The position numbers and the translations under genes are program-made. The notes under the pieces are model-generated. The model saw nothing but the letters and a program-made list of their open reading frames with translations. It ran no database searches and was not told the DNA's origin. From Haberlea rhodopensis (taxonomy: Eukaryota; Streptophyta; Magnoliopsida; Lamiales; Gesneriaceae), in assembly GCA_907163345.1 (NCBI GenBank), contig CAJQUN010000058.1:1178001-1242000 (forward strand): DNA of 64,000 nucleotides, written 5' to 3'. Numbering within the stretch: position 1 is the stretch's first letter; the number at the start of each line of letters is the position of its first letter. Positions 1-11,090 of the stretch are shown here, piece by piece.

Positions 1-599
1 AATAATACCAACCCCAACAAACCCATTTCAAAACCCTTCAAAACCACCATAAATCCAAACCAACACAACAAAAACAATAAGTAGGTATCCATACCTCTTT
101 GGGACTCCAAATCTCCCAATAAACTTCACAAATCAAATTTTTGGAAGGATTTCTCTTCACTCCTTTGCTAAAAATCGAAAATGGAAGAGAAGGAGGGTTT
201 GGTGGTTGATTTGGGGGAAGTTGGAAAGTGAGGGTATGGTGGGGGTTTGGGGTAGTAAGTGAGTTGTTTTAAAGTAAATTGTACTCCACAATTACCATGG
301 TGTATAAAACACCCCAACATGATATTTTAAAAACATAAATCCAAAATTCACCAAAATACCCATCAAACTCGTGCTTTCCAATTAATTGCTAACCATAGCA
401 AATAAATCATGGTAATATTCAATTCTCCCAACATGCACAACATGCACCCTGAAATGCATTCCCGGGTGACTCTTTCCATGTGACCATGCATTTCCATATG
501 ATAATTAAATCCAGCACACATATATCAATTATCACCATAATTAATCATGTAAGCACAATTAATGTCCAAATTGTAATTAAATATTTCGGGGATATCACA
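1..599 (-). mobile_element. Partial LTR of a chromovirus-like Ty3/gypsy element
   Basis: The last bases before 600 (a TTTCGGGG-type motif running into ATCACA) match the terminus of the full-length chromovirus LTRs at 13095 and 21054. The C-rich stretch near the window start and the region around 170-250 also resemble those LTRs. In element orientation this is the LTR start on the minus strand. The rest lies beyond the left edge of the window, so I cannot tell a solo LTR from a full element. It is clearly diverged from the copies at 11091 and 17874. Confidence 0.7.
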
Positions 600-690
600 G
601 GTAGCATATGTATTAAATTATCCATCAAAACATATCAAATCGTAGATAATTAAGCGTAATAGATGTACCTATTTCTAGTCACATCAAATA
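600..690 (-). mobile_element. Terminal fragment of the gag-only gypsy LTR family
   Basis: About 90 bp closely match the end of the LTRs at 39225-39315 and 43199-43289, including the final CTAGTCACATCA. The fragment sits between the chromovirus LTR and the hAT pseudogene, so that LTR probably cut into it and it in turn cut into the hAT gene. No other part of this LTR is visible here. Confidence 0.75.
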
Positions 691-2090
691 GCTCCAGCTC
701 TTATTAAAGAACATTCTTGATGAACTCCAGTACCAGTTCTAACTTCCCTTGATCTTATCAAATCATTAATTTTAGCTTCTCGAATTGATTTCAATTGACA
801 ATGATGTTTCGCAGAAGCACCAACAAAATTGATAATTGAACTTAGTTTTGATAATAAAAAAACGCCACACATCATGTACTTCTTTAGAAACTACAACTAA
901 AGCAAGTTGTAACCTATGAGCAAAACAATGAACATAATAAGCATGCAGACAATCTTTAAAAAATAGAGCCTGTAGTCCATTGCATTCACCCGCATATTTC
1001 TAGCATCATCATATCCTTGCCCTATTAAATTTTCGACGAAGCGATTGAATCGATTTAACACATTGCATATTTCTTTTTTCAAAGTCAATGCATTTGTATT
1101 TTCAACAGTCACAACTTCGAAAAATCATTCTCTTATGAACCCGCCCCGACAACATATCTTAAAATAATAGCCATTTGTTCTTTATTAGATTCATCAACTT
1201 CTTCATCAACAAGAATACAGAACTAGTTATCACCAACTTCTTCACGATTTTGTCTCTGATAGTTTCCGTAATAATTTTCAAAATCTCCTTCTGAATCAAT
1301 GGTGATGTATATTTGACATTTTTAGCTGCTTTTTCTAGGACAATTTCACCAATTTCTGGATTCATTCTTCCTAATAGTTTCATCAATTCGATATAGTTTC
1401 TACGATTGTTAGAGTCCATCGATTCATCATGACCTCTAAAAGCGCATCCGTGAATTGCTAAAAACTTCACACTTTCTATAGATACCTTTAGAAGTAACCG
1501 ATATTGCTCAATTTCCTTGGAAGATTTTTTTTGTATCCTCCTATCAATATGTTGATCAATATTTTTTAGTCTCCCCATTTTCTCATAGCAAAACTATGTC
1601 TTGAATTACCTTCTCTTTCATGTCGCTTGAATGGACAATTTTTACAATTGACACGTTTTCAATTTTTGAATCCTTTGAAAGTAAATGTATCAAATTGTGC
1701 GGAATTATCATCAAAGATATAACATGGGAAACAAAATGCACTTTCCTTCTGTATGAAAACTCAAGTCATGGATATTTTAGGAACCAAGATGATTGAAATC
1801 TACGATTTTGACCCCCACAATCAGTAGAAGGATAATTATATATAGGTTGACTCGGAGATTATCAAGGTATGCTATTCTCACCTCATCTTGTTTCTCAACC
1901 GGATCCTGTAATATTGATAGACGTTTTCCAAGATCAGTTTCAAAATACGAGATAATATTGTCACTTGCTCTAACATCAACATCACTTGAAGTCGAAATAT
2001 ATGAATCTTGTGGATCATTTGTATTACTTGATGCAACATCTTTCTTATTGAAAAATCAAAAATATTACGATTTTTAATTGTAATATACCT
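691..2090 (-). pseudogene. hAT-like transposase remnant (TTF-type zinc finger / DUF4371, ZMYM1-like)
   Basis: Reading leftwards from about 2080, separate frames match successive parts of the plant TTF-type zinc finger, hAT-dimerisation proteins. First comes the region before the zinc finger and the TTF segment itself (about 2080-1580, broken by stops). Then follows a DUF4371 segment at 1578-1159 with the hallmark GCAFRGHDES and a later SPLIQKEIL. At 1112-897 there is a segment with VENLIGQGYDDARNMR. The 875-684 segment resembles the part around KLSSIINFVGASAKHH. Frameshifts and stops separate the pieces and the C-terminal hAT dimerisation part is absent, so it cannot be functional. The left end is cut by the LTR fragment ending at 690. 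The family assignment is from memory of family motifs; the breaks are seen directly. Confidence 0.8.
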
Positions 2091-2532
2091 GTAAACAAAA
2101 TGAATTTCACAACTCCATTCACGAGAACATCACTGAAAAGTGAAACTAAAAGATTTCCAAAGAACATGAAATAAGCTCTAAATAATAAAAAATATAATTA
2201 AGGGGAAAGTTCAGGCCGGTACCCAATGGTAAAACTTTGTTCATCCTAGTCCAGGAAAAAAACTTGCAATCATTTAAGTCAACTTTAGGTTAAAATGACA
2301 AAAGTGCCCGTAATAAGAAAATACGGCAATCTAAAAAATTTCAATCTCTTACTTTCAGCATTTCGTTCGATCTCTTTCACCACTGCGATTCAAATCTCCT
2401 CGTAAATCTCTCTCGTCAATTACGGTTTCTTACAGTTTTTTCTCTTCTTCTCTTCGATTTTTCGTTTCATCATTATGTTCCAGATTTTTTTTTTCAATTC
2501 CACTATGTGTATGTGTGTATGTGTGTAAGAGT

Positions 2533-2533
2533 G

Positions 2534-2583
<50 letters not shown>
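2533..2583. repeat. AT dinucleotide microsatellite
   Basis: About 50 bases of nearly pure AT repeat, preceded by a short TG-rich run. It lies inside the MULE-like element, left of the minisatellite. Confidence 0.95.
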
Positions 2584-2586
<3 letters not shown>

Positions 2587-2689
2587 GGTTTTTTAGTTAT
2601 TATGCATTGATGTCTATGCTTCTTTGCTCATTTTCAGAATTTACAGTCTGAAACTTGCAACGAAGAAGATGACCCAACGAAAAATTAAT

Positions 2690-4410
2690 TGGTGCACGAA
2701 AATTATAAAAAATAACTGGTGCACGAAATTTTTTAAAGTAACTGGTGCACGAAAAGATTGAAAATCAGTAACTGATGCACGAAAAATCAGTAACTGATGC
2801 ATGAAATTAAAATCAGCTACTGATGCACGAAAATTTACACAAAGTTAGTGCACCAGTGTTGTATTTTCGTGCATCAGTGTTATATTTTAGTGCATCAGTG
2901 TTATAATTTCGTGCATCAGTGTTGTATTTTAGTGCACCAGTGTTATATTTTAGTGCATCAGTGTTATATTTATATTTTAGTGCATCAGTGTTATATTTTA
3001 GTAACTGATGCACGAAAAATCAGTAACTGATGCACGAAATTAAAATCAGCTACTGATGCACGAAAATTTACACGAAGTTAGTGCACCAGTGTTGTATTTT
3101 CGTGCATCAGTGTTATATTTAGTGCATCAGTGTTATATTTTCGTGCATCAGTGTTGTATTTTAGTGCACCAGTGTTATATTTTAGTGCATCGGTGTTATA
3201 TTTATATTTTAGTGCATCAGTGTTATATTTTAGTAACTGATGCACGAAAAATCAGTAACTGATGCACGAAATTAAAATCAGCTACTGATGCACAAAAATT
3301 TACACAAAGTTAGTGCACCAGTGTTGTATTTTCGTGCATCAGTGTTATATTTTAGTGCATCAGTGTTATATTTTCGTGCATCAGTGTTGTATTTTAGTGC
3401 ACCAGTGTTATATTTTAGTGCATCCGTGTTATATTTATATTTTAGTGCATAACTGATGCACGAAAAATCAGTAACTGATGCACGAAATTAAAATCAGCTA
3501 CTGATGCACGAAATTAAAATCAGCTACTGATGCACAAAAATTTACACAAAGTTAGTGCACCAGTGTTGTATTTTCGTGCATCAGTGTTATATTGTAGTGC
3601 ATCAGTGTTAAATTTTCGTGCATCAGTGTTGTATTTTAGTGCACCAGTGTTATATTTTAGTGCATCAGTGTTATATTTATATTTTAGTGCATCAGTGTTA
3701 TATTTTAGTGCATCAGTGTTGTATTTTAGTGCACCAGTATTGTATTTTAGTGCACCAGTGTTATATTTTAGTGCACCAGTGTTATATTTTAGTGCATCAG
3801 TATTATATTTATATTTTAGTGCATCAGTGTTATATTTATATTTTAGTGCATCAGTGTTATATTTTAGTGCATCAGTGTTGTATTTTAGTGCACCAGTGTT
3901 ATATTTTAGTGCATCAGTGTTATATTTTAGTGCACCAGTGTTGTATTTTAGTGCACCAGTGTTGTATTTTCGTGCGTCAGTGTTATATTTATATTTTAGT
4001 GCATCAGTGTTATATTTTAGTGCATCAGTGTTGTATTTTAGTACACCAGTGTTATATTTTAGTGCATCAGTGTTATATTTTAGTGCACCAGTGTTGTATT
4101 TTAGTGCACCAGTGTTGTATTTTCGTGCATCAGTGTTATATTTTAGTGCACCAAGGTTATATTTTCGTGCACCAGTGTTATATTTTCGTGCACCAAGGTT
4201 ATATTTTCGTGCACCATTTACTTTTTATAATTTTCGTGCACCAGTTACTTTTTAATCATTTTCGTGCACATTTTCGTGCACCAAGGTTATATTTTCGTGC
4301 ACCAGTTACATTTTATGATTTTCGTGCACCAATTACTTTTTATGATTTTCGTGTACCAAGGTTATATTTCGTGCACCAGTTACTTTTTATAATTTTTGTG
4401 CACCAGTTAT
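2690..4410. repeat. Minisatellite, 21-bp unit (plus 27-bp variant), units in both orientations
   Basis: The core unit is TAGTGCATCAGTGTTATATTT (shown as 20+1 bases: TAGTGCATCAGTGTTATATT then T). It is repeated dozens of times, with a variant that has TTATAT inserted (27 bp) and a CACCAGTGTTGTA variant. Between about 2690 and 3540 the array is a higher-order repeat of roughly 230 bp, recurring near 2769, 3005, 3236 and 3463. Each of these starts with two or three units in reverse orientation (ACTGATGCAC) followed by forward units. From 3540 to 4150 it is almost purely forward and more homogeneous. After 4150 it decays into CACCAAGG and CACCAGTTAC variants. Because both unit lengths are multiples of three, every frame free of stops yields long meaningless open frames. 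Confidence 0.95.
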
Positions 4411-5096
4411 TTTTTCTCTGGGTCATCTTCTTCGTTGCAACATCTTGCTGTCAAACTGTACATTTTGAAAATGAGCAAACAAGCACGAACACCAATGCAT
4501 ACCTTACTTCATCATCCATATGCATCAGTCAAAAAAAAACATACCAACAGACTTTCGATATCTATAATTTAGCATCGATATTCAAATTTATAATTCATAT
4601 ACACACACAGTATACACACACACACGATGAAATGCGCATAGCAAATCCGAAAATTATATTGCAGACTAGTCCGAGATCTTCTTCGATTCAAAAAGATTCC
4701 AAATGCTACGAAAATTTAGATGATTCGATTCAAACATATTTCATGTACAGAACATTTTAGCAAATACTTTTTAGGGATGAAGCGACTATATGAGGTGACG
4801 AGATGATGAAGAAAATAATGATCTGAGAATCGCCGGAAAATTTCAGCAGAAAATTTAAGGTGTGGGGCGACGGGATGAGGAAGAAAATAAAGATCTGAAA
4901 TTAGGTTTAGGATGTTTTCAACTGAAGGGTATTTTGGTAACTAAAAAATACCTTTTCAAACCAATAGTTAAAAAATTGGACTTATGTGAATATAATTTTC
5001 TCCTAAGTGTATTTTTTGGTAAGAAGTTTTTTTTGCAGATTTATTTGTAATAAGCTTCTGTAAACAGCACTTATTTACAATTTCCCCTAAAATTAA

Positions 5097-5744
5097 ACAT
5101 GAAAACTCAAACACATTATGCAATAAAAAATTCTCACTCACGACATCAAAATTTCCATAATTCCATACAGCTGAAACAAATTTCCACAATACAATAAAAA
5201 TACTTTTCAAGGAAAATATTGAACGCAAATCAAGCAATACTATAAAGAATACCTTTCAAGGAATAAAAGCTAGGGTTTCCAAAATTCCAAATTTCCACTC
5301 ACTACATTTATTACTAAAATCAAGAATTTTGGGTATGATCTAGATAAATATTCCAATAAACACCATATTACAGTAAAATACAAAGTTTGGTGAGAAGAAT
5401 GTACTTGAAGGCTGAAGGCTGAAGACTGATGTGTCGTCATCTAGAAGGTTGTATGTGTGGCTGTTGGCCTGCTATTGATTCTGAGCAAGGGAAACGAAAC
5501 TGCACAAAAGTTGGAAATTTAAGGCTTTAAAATTTTAATTGATGGGCTGGGAAAATAATATTAGTGGGCTATGTATATATTACTAGTCCTGATCTGGAAG
5601 CGAAGAACCGCGTGTCGAGAATTTGTTTTTATTATTTCATTTTGAGCTTTCGATCGAAAAGATTTGTACAAACGAATCGCAAATGGTTATTCGACCTGAT
5701 TTTTTTAAAACAGATATCCATAAAACTTAAAATATATATATTTA
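5097..5744. other. Intergenic stretch, no gene recognised
   Basis: AT-rich sequence between the MULE-like element and the inverted repeat. It would have been contiguous with the hAT remnant before the MULE inserted, so part may be the 5' region of that element. I see a short CTGAAGGCTGAAGACTG repeat near 5407-5430 but no convincing coding frame. Confidence 0.5.
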
Positions 5745-7775
5745 AAACTGTTGACCCCAAATGCGGCAAAATAAACAAAAAATACTAAAAATGAAGAATA
5801 AAATGGACACCACAATTTACATGTAAAACCCCTAAATTATTTGGGTAAAAACCACCGACAACATGAAAAGATTTCACTATAATATTTTGTGGGTTACCTC
5901 TCACTATCTTTCAAAGAGAACAAAACTCTCAATATAGAAGAAAACTACCTCACAAATATTATAGAAATACACACTCAAATGTATATATATGAGATAACAC
6001 TCTGAAATTGGATAAATGAAATGAAATCAGAAGACCCTCTGAAATGAATAAATGAAATAAAATCAGAAGAGCTTTATTTATAGGGCATCAACCGCATTGT
6101 AAACGCGTCCAAAATGCGTATAATTTGATTCTTCAACTCCCACCATCCAACCACATTTGACCAACCTACAAATTGCACATAAAATTTGCACACGATTTTA
6201 ACATTTCTCCCACTTGGAGATTTGCTTGAGAATCAAACACATCTCCACACATCCTTTCAATCTTGCCTTCTGGTAGCGTTTATCGCGTACACCCAAATTA
6301 ACCCTCTTTTTTTAATAACAGTAATGAATGTAGTAGCGTGAGTAGGGATCGATCCCACGAGGAAGGTTATATCTTTGTGTTAACTAGTGCAAACAAAAAT
6401 AAAAAGGGGGTTTTGAAATCAATTGAATTACTACTATGATGCAAAGTTAAACTAATATGCAAAATTAACTAGATGGATTAATTTATGAGAAAAGAACGAT
6501 TGTTGGTTTTCGGTTGACTTTACAATTGGTGTTTACTGTCTCGGTCATCGATCTTGACATACGATTAAATTTTCATATAGATATTCATCGTTGGACAATT
6601 TAATCAATAGTCAAAGTTCTTTCTCATCTTATCAAACAATCAATCAAAATACAAGCGATTAAGATTTAAATCAGTGATAGCATAAGAACTAGTGAGATCG
6701 ATGAAGCTAAACAACATAATCCAAACGTCTATGTTTAATATAGTCAATTGTATTTCCTAAGAATTACAAACTCACAAGCTGAAATTTATTAATCTAGTTG
6801 CTTTGTAAATTAGAGGGATCAAACGATTCCATATTTGGTGTCTTTTTAGCATTAGATTGTATGAATAAAAGTTAGGTGATCAATCTAACAATCAAACAAC
6901 ACAATCATCACAATAAATTCAGAAAAATAATTGATACTCAATGAAAGTCAACAAACAAAACTTAATCTCACGAGAATCGTAAACTCCAATGTATCGTCTT
7001 CCTTAACCAAGAATCACAAGAGTGTTTAGCCAGTCATGACTAAATTAAAACAATCAAAATTAAAATAAAAACAACATAAACAAAAGTAGAAGAAAGAGTT
7101 ACTAAAGTATAACGCGATTCCGGAGCGTCAAATACGTTTTCGTGCCTTTGAATCTTCAAGTTCTTCTTCCACAATTGAGAGAGAATTGTTCTAACTCTAA
7201 AATATTATGCATAATCTGATATGAGGTCCCCAAAATCATGTATATAGGGTAGGAGTCTGATAGGATAGGTAAAATCTCAACCAAATTATTTACGCTTTGC
7301 TAGATTGCTTGATCAATCGTAAGCAGCAGGGCATGGCAAGATTGAAAGGATGTGTGGAGATGTGTTTGATTCTCAACCAAATCTTCAAGTGGAAGAAATG
7401 TCAGAAAACGCGTGGAATAAATGAGGTGGTTGAGCAGTTGGGAATTACATTTATTAAACGCGTTTTGAACGCGGTGAAGTTCCCTATAAATAAAGCTCTT
7501 ATGATTTCATTTCATTCATCCCAACATCGAGTGTTCTTTCTTATATATACATTTGAATGTGTATTTTTATAATATTTGTGAGGTAGTTTTCTCCTATATT
7601 GAGAGTATTGTTCTCTTTGAAAGAAAGCGAGAGGTTGTAACCCATAAAATATTAGAGTGAAATCTTTTCATCTTGCCCGTGGTTTTTACCATAATAATTT
7701 TTAGGGGTTTTCCACGTAAATTATGATGTCCATTATATTCTTCATTTTTTGTTATTTTCTATTGACCAACAAAAA
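5745..7775. repeat. Large inverted repeat of copia-type LTR sequence
   Basis: The left arm (about 5745-6268) and right arm (about 7338-7775) are reverse complements over more than 400 bp. Paired features include the CCCCTAA/TTAGGGG stretch near 5830 and 7710, the AGATGAAAAGATTTCAC match, and AAACACATCTCCACACATCC pairing with its complement near 7345-7365. The GTAACCCA...AAATATTA...GATGAAAAG context is typical of many plant Ty1/copia LTRs. The left arm has a tandem duplication of about 38 bp (6000-6075) that the right arm lacks. The loop holds a gypsy LTR fragment. Confidence 0.7.
6271..7335 (-). mobile_element. Diverged LTR fragment of the gag-only gypsy family
   Basis: It begins TGGTAGCGTTTATCGCGTAC and then shares the layout of the LTRs at 37799 and 41773, including GTAGCGTGAGTAGGGATCGA, the region near ATATTCATCGTTGGAC, and a stretch about AAACGATTCC. 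Similarity fades after about 7140, and the terminal part that carries the palindromes and the CACATCA end is missing. This copy is older than the pair at 37799-43289. It fills the loop between the inverted copia-like arms. Confidence 0.75.
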
Positions 7776-7852
7776 CTAGGCTAGGTGCACATTTTATGGC
7801 GGTCTGTTTGGATCTCAAGGCCCTCTAACGATGAAGCGAAGTATAAGGCATT

Positions 7853-9468
7853 ATTTCTTCTTCTTTTCTAAATATGATAGGGAACCACTCTCGCTACCAT
7901 TTGGGTGCACATTGGGTAAATCATCAGCCTGACGCAATAACCATGTCAGCCAGGTAAACCGCACTAGGCAAGCCAGGTGTGACCTGGACCGAGAAAATGT
8001 TGGAATCGAACACTTGACCAAACGTATCCGCGCTAACCTATTGATGGTGATTTCCATCGCAAGTGTACAGTGTCAAGTGTCAAGTTTTAGTATAGAAAAT
8101 TAAAGTACGGATGTCGAACCCACATGAATTTAAAACTAAGTTTATACCAATTAATGTAATTAAAATAGCCTCCACTTTATCTAGACAATCAATTAAATGA
8201 ATAACTAACAAGATTAATATTTAAATGGAAACAATCAATGAGAACGAATTCTAGATGTTCGACTTCACTTAACTATCAACTATATCTTGTTCTTCTAGTT
8301 TATTAGCAAAGAATCATATGTTATTCTATTACCTCTTCCGAGTGTTAAATAGAAGTTATCATTCAACAACAACCTTGATATGTCTATTTAAGATTGATTA
8401 TCAAACCATTTAAATAGCACAATGATTCTTTGCAAGGTTTTAATGGAGTTATACACTTGTCGACTATATAAACTGCCATGATATAAATTCTTACTGTCAT
8501 ATTCAAAACTCTCTCTCTCGAGTGATATATTCTGAATAAATATGACGATTCAATCAGTGATCAATTAACTAAATGCATTTAAATCAAGAATGACAAATAA
8601 ACCATATGAAAAACCAAAATATTTTATTCAATGAAACATCGATATAGTTTCAAGTCAAGCTACGTCTACATCTGGAATATAAAGTTAATTCATGAATAAA
8701 TTAAAGAAACACATAAACATGTTCTTAATCGTCATTAAATTATAAGAAAAAAGTAATCAAATGAATTAGAAGATGACCTCTGTTTTAGGTAGTCGTCGTC
8801 TTCTCCGTGTCAAAATATTCTCCTTCGATGTAAGCTCGCCTTCTCTCTTGAAGTCCTCCTCTCTAAAGTAAGTCTAAGATATGATAGATAATGAATAATG
8901 AGGCCCAAGACTCGAGTTATAGGGGTTGGAGACAAAAGAATTAGGGTAGGAATCAAATTGTGCAAGGAAAGCTCGAGTTTTTTTTTTCGAGACTCTGCAA
9001 GCGCCTAGGGCACTTGTAGATGAGAGCCTTAGCACGACCTCTTCTTTCCGATGTTTCATTCTTTGTCAGCATAGGTACCTAAGATGCCTCTTCATCATCT
9101 TGGAGTCCTCATTTTTTCTTCTTTGTTTTCCTACCTTTGGTCCTTTTGCACTTAGTCATCGTCATTTAGCTTCATTCCTTCATCTTTTCCTCAAAAATTG
9201 AATCCTTCCATTTTTATGCACTTTTCACCAACTTTTAGTGATAAAACATCGCATTCCTTGAATTCCTACAACACAACAAAAAATGAACAAAACTCATAAT
9301 TCCGCTTGAATACTAACATAGAAGTAGAAGAAAAGACAAGAAAATATAAGTGCAAATAATGCACTTATCACGAATACTAACATAAAATTAGAAGAAAAGA
9401 CAAGAAAATATAAGTGTAAATATGCATTTATCACCTAATACACCAACATGATCACCCCATAAGGGGTA
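7853..9468 (-). mobile_element. tRNA-derived SINE (Au-like), split by a solo LTR
   Basis: The reverse strand of 7853-8041 carries a pol III box B (GTTCGATTCC) followed by stretches typical of plant Au-type SINEs: CTTGCCTAGTGCGGTTTACC, GATTTACCCAATGTGCACCC and GGTAGCGAGAGTGGTTCCC. An A-rich tail ends at 7853. The 5' portion, with the box A-like GGTTAGCGCG, spans the junction with 9439-9468. The whole is flanked by 14-bp near-identical direct repeats, AAGTATAAGGCATT (7839-7852) and AAGTATAGGGCATT (9469-9482). Without the inserted LTR the SINE is about 220 bp, the expected size. Confidence 0.75.
8042..9433. mobile_element. Solo LTR inserted in the SINE
   Basis: It starts TGATGGTGATTTCC and ends in GCATTTATCA, with flanking CCTAT (8037-8041) and CCTAA (9434-9438), a 5-bp duplication with one mismatch. 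The first about 95 bp (CAAGTGTACAG, TCAAGTTTTAGTATAGAAAA, then a GATGTCGAACCCAC motif) closely match the fragment at 48315-48430. The last about 65 bp are duplicated in tandem (9307-9369 and 9370-9433). No internal retrotransposon genes are present. Confidence 0.65.
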
Positions 9469-9727
9469 AAGTATAGGGCATTCTTGATGACTGAGGGTTG
9501 ACATGGAAGTAGGAGCCAATCGATATTCGATAGTGTGGTCTACATGGACTCTCTTCAGTGGTGAACGTACAGCTATGTAAGGGGCAGCTGCCCCTTGAAA
9601 AAAAGAATTTATAAATATATAAAATTGTATTTTGCCCTCTTAAATTATATTTTGCCCTATTAAATTGTATTTTGTTTCCTTAAAATTCAAGTTTACCCCC
9701 ATAAAAAAAATCCCCTATTTTTTATGT
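9469..9727. mobile_element. hAT-like element end (GGGGCAGCTGCCCC motif)
   Basis: Around 9556-9600 the sequence reads CAGTGGTGAACGTACAG, then AGGGGCAGCTGCCCCTT. This is characteristic of the ends of plant DUF4371-type hAT elements, the family of the transposase remnant at 691-2090. It is followed by three imperfect 27-bp repeats of the type AAATTGTATTTTGCCCT (9615-9690). The RTE LINE starts right after this region, so the LINE probably landed in the hAT end. The family assignment comes from the motif only. Confidence 0.4.
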
Positions 9728-11090
9728 AAACAACAACAACAACAACAACTAAGCCTTTAATCCCAATGAATGGGGTATGCTACATGAACAATAGAGAGAA
9801 TCAAGACGGGTCAGACACATGCGTCAGTCTTCTCCAAACGCTTCTATCAGTCAACATACCTTCTGTAATCCCCTTGCACTCCAAATATTTGCGTATAACT
9901 TCGAGCCATGTCTTCTTCGGTCGTCCTCTCGCTCTCGTGAACTGGCCAAAATCCATGGACTCCACTCGACGCACAGGTGCACTGCTGGGCCTACGTCGAA
10001 CATGACCAAACCAGAGTCAGCGATTTTCTTGCATATTCTCTTCTATACAAGCTACACCTGCTTCAGCTCGAATATCTCATTCCTTATTTTACTTTTCTGG
10101 TTTTACCGCACATCCAACGAAGCATACGCATCTCTGCCACACTCATCTTTTGGATGTGATTCCTCTTGGGTGCCCTACATTCCATAGCACACAACATTGC
10201 GGGTCTAACAGCGGTTCTATAAAACTTTTCCTTCAATTTCAGCGGGATATTACGATCGCATAGAATTCTGGTGGCGTTTCTCCATTTCAACCAGCCAGCC
10301 TGAATCATGTGGTTAACGTCGCTGTCAATCTCTCTATCCTTTTGGATAACTGAACCTAGGTATCGAAACTTGCTGCTCATCGATACCTATTGACCACCGA
10401 GTGCTACAACACCGGAATCACGAAAGGAACGACCACTAAATCTGCACTCCATATATTCTGTTTTAGACCTACTTAATCTAAAACCCTTGGATTCCAAAGT
10501 CTCTCTCCATAACTCCAATTTGGCATTTACCCCTGCCATTGTCTCGTCGATACACAACATCGTCAGCAAAAAGTATGTTCCAAGGTAATTCAGTTTGTAT
10601 GTCTTTGGTTATCTCATCCATCACTAGGGCGAAATGGGAAAGGACTCAACGCAGACCCTTGATGCAATCCAATAGTGATCGAGAACTCACTTGTCACCCC
10701 ACTGCACGTTCTCACATTGGATGATATTTCGTCGTACATGTCCTTGATTATATTGACATACTTGATGTGAACTTTTTTCTTCATCAAAGCCCACCATAAT
10801 ATCTCCCTTGGTACTTTATCGTAGGCCTTCTCCAAGTCTATAAAGATCATATGCAGATCTTTACTGCTCTCACGATAGTGCTCGACAAGTTGACGAAGTA
10901 AACGCATAGCTTCAGTGGTTGACCGTCCTGGCATGAATCCAAATTGGTTCTCCGATATCTTAACCTCCCTCCTTAAACGACATTCAATTATCCTCTCCCA
11001 AAGCTTCATTGTGTGACACATGAGTTTTATAGCACGATAGTTGTTGCGACTCTGGATGTCACCCTTATTCTTATAGATATGGATGAGAGT
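9728..11090 (-). pseudogene. RTE-type LINE, 3' part: reverse transcriptase C-terminal half and tail
   Basis: On the minus strand the reverse transcriptase resumes at the chromovirus insertion point with a segment containing SRNNYRAIKLMCHTMKLWE, then ENQFGFMPGRSTTEA, IDLEKAYDKVPRE and GLHQGSALS. The active-site FADD lies near 10550-10565. A one-base loss just after it shifts the frame, and a further stop follows before MSSKFRYLGSVIQ (10380). The C-terminal segment includes AEMRMLRWMCG. The 3' end is GGGATTAAAGGCTTAGTTG followed by about seven TTG repeats (9728-9750), the usual tail of plant RTE elements. Frame breaks make it inactive. Confidence 0.9.
11086..11090. repeat. Target site duplication AGAGT (left) of the chromovirus
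   Basis: AGAGT lies directly before the LTR start TGTAGGG at 11091 and is repeated exactly at 21055-21059 after the other LTR end (ATCACA). Confidence 0.95.

Larger units (their letters stand above)
2202..5087. mobile_element. Mutator-like (MULE) non-autonomous element with minisatellite
   Basis: The ends are short inverted repeats, GGGGAAA on the left and TTTCCCC on the right. They are flanked by 9-bp direct repeats, TATAATTAA (2193-2201) and TAAAATTAA (5088-5096), with one mismatch. A 9-bp target duplication is the Mutator signature. The interior has no transposase; it holds an AT microsatellite, the 21-bp minisatellite, and AT-rich flanks. The terminal repeats beyond the first 7 bases are weak, so the class call rests mainly on the duplication length and on three similar elements in this window. 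Confidence 0.6.
7790..9540 (+). pseudogene. Trace of a Ty3/gypsy RNase H, split by SINE and LTR
   Basis: On the plus strand, the residues SNDEAKY at about 7828-7848 resemble the ASNNEAEYEA motif of plant Tat-type RNase H. After removal of the SINE, the frame continues near 9480 with a segment that could match the following residues. Only some 40 residues are concerned and several are changed, so this is a weak call. It matters mainly as the original target of the SINE insertion. Confidence 0.3.

Noticed and set aside
2813..4760. Long open frames of repeated HQCYILV or SASVLYF type
   Set aside because: They arise because the minisatellite units are 21 or 27 bp, multiples of three without stops. 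They occur in several frames and both strands and have no start or domain logic.
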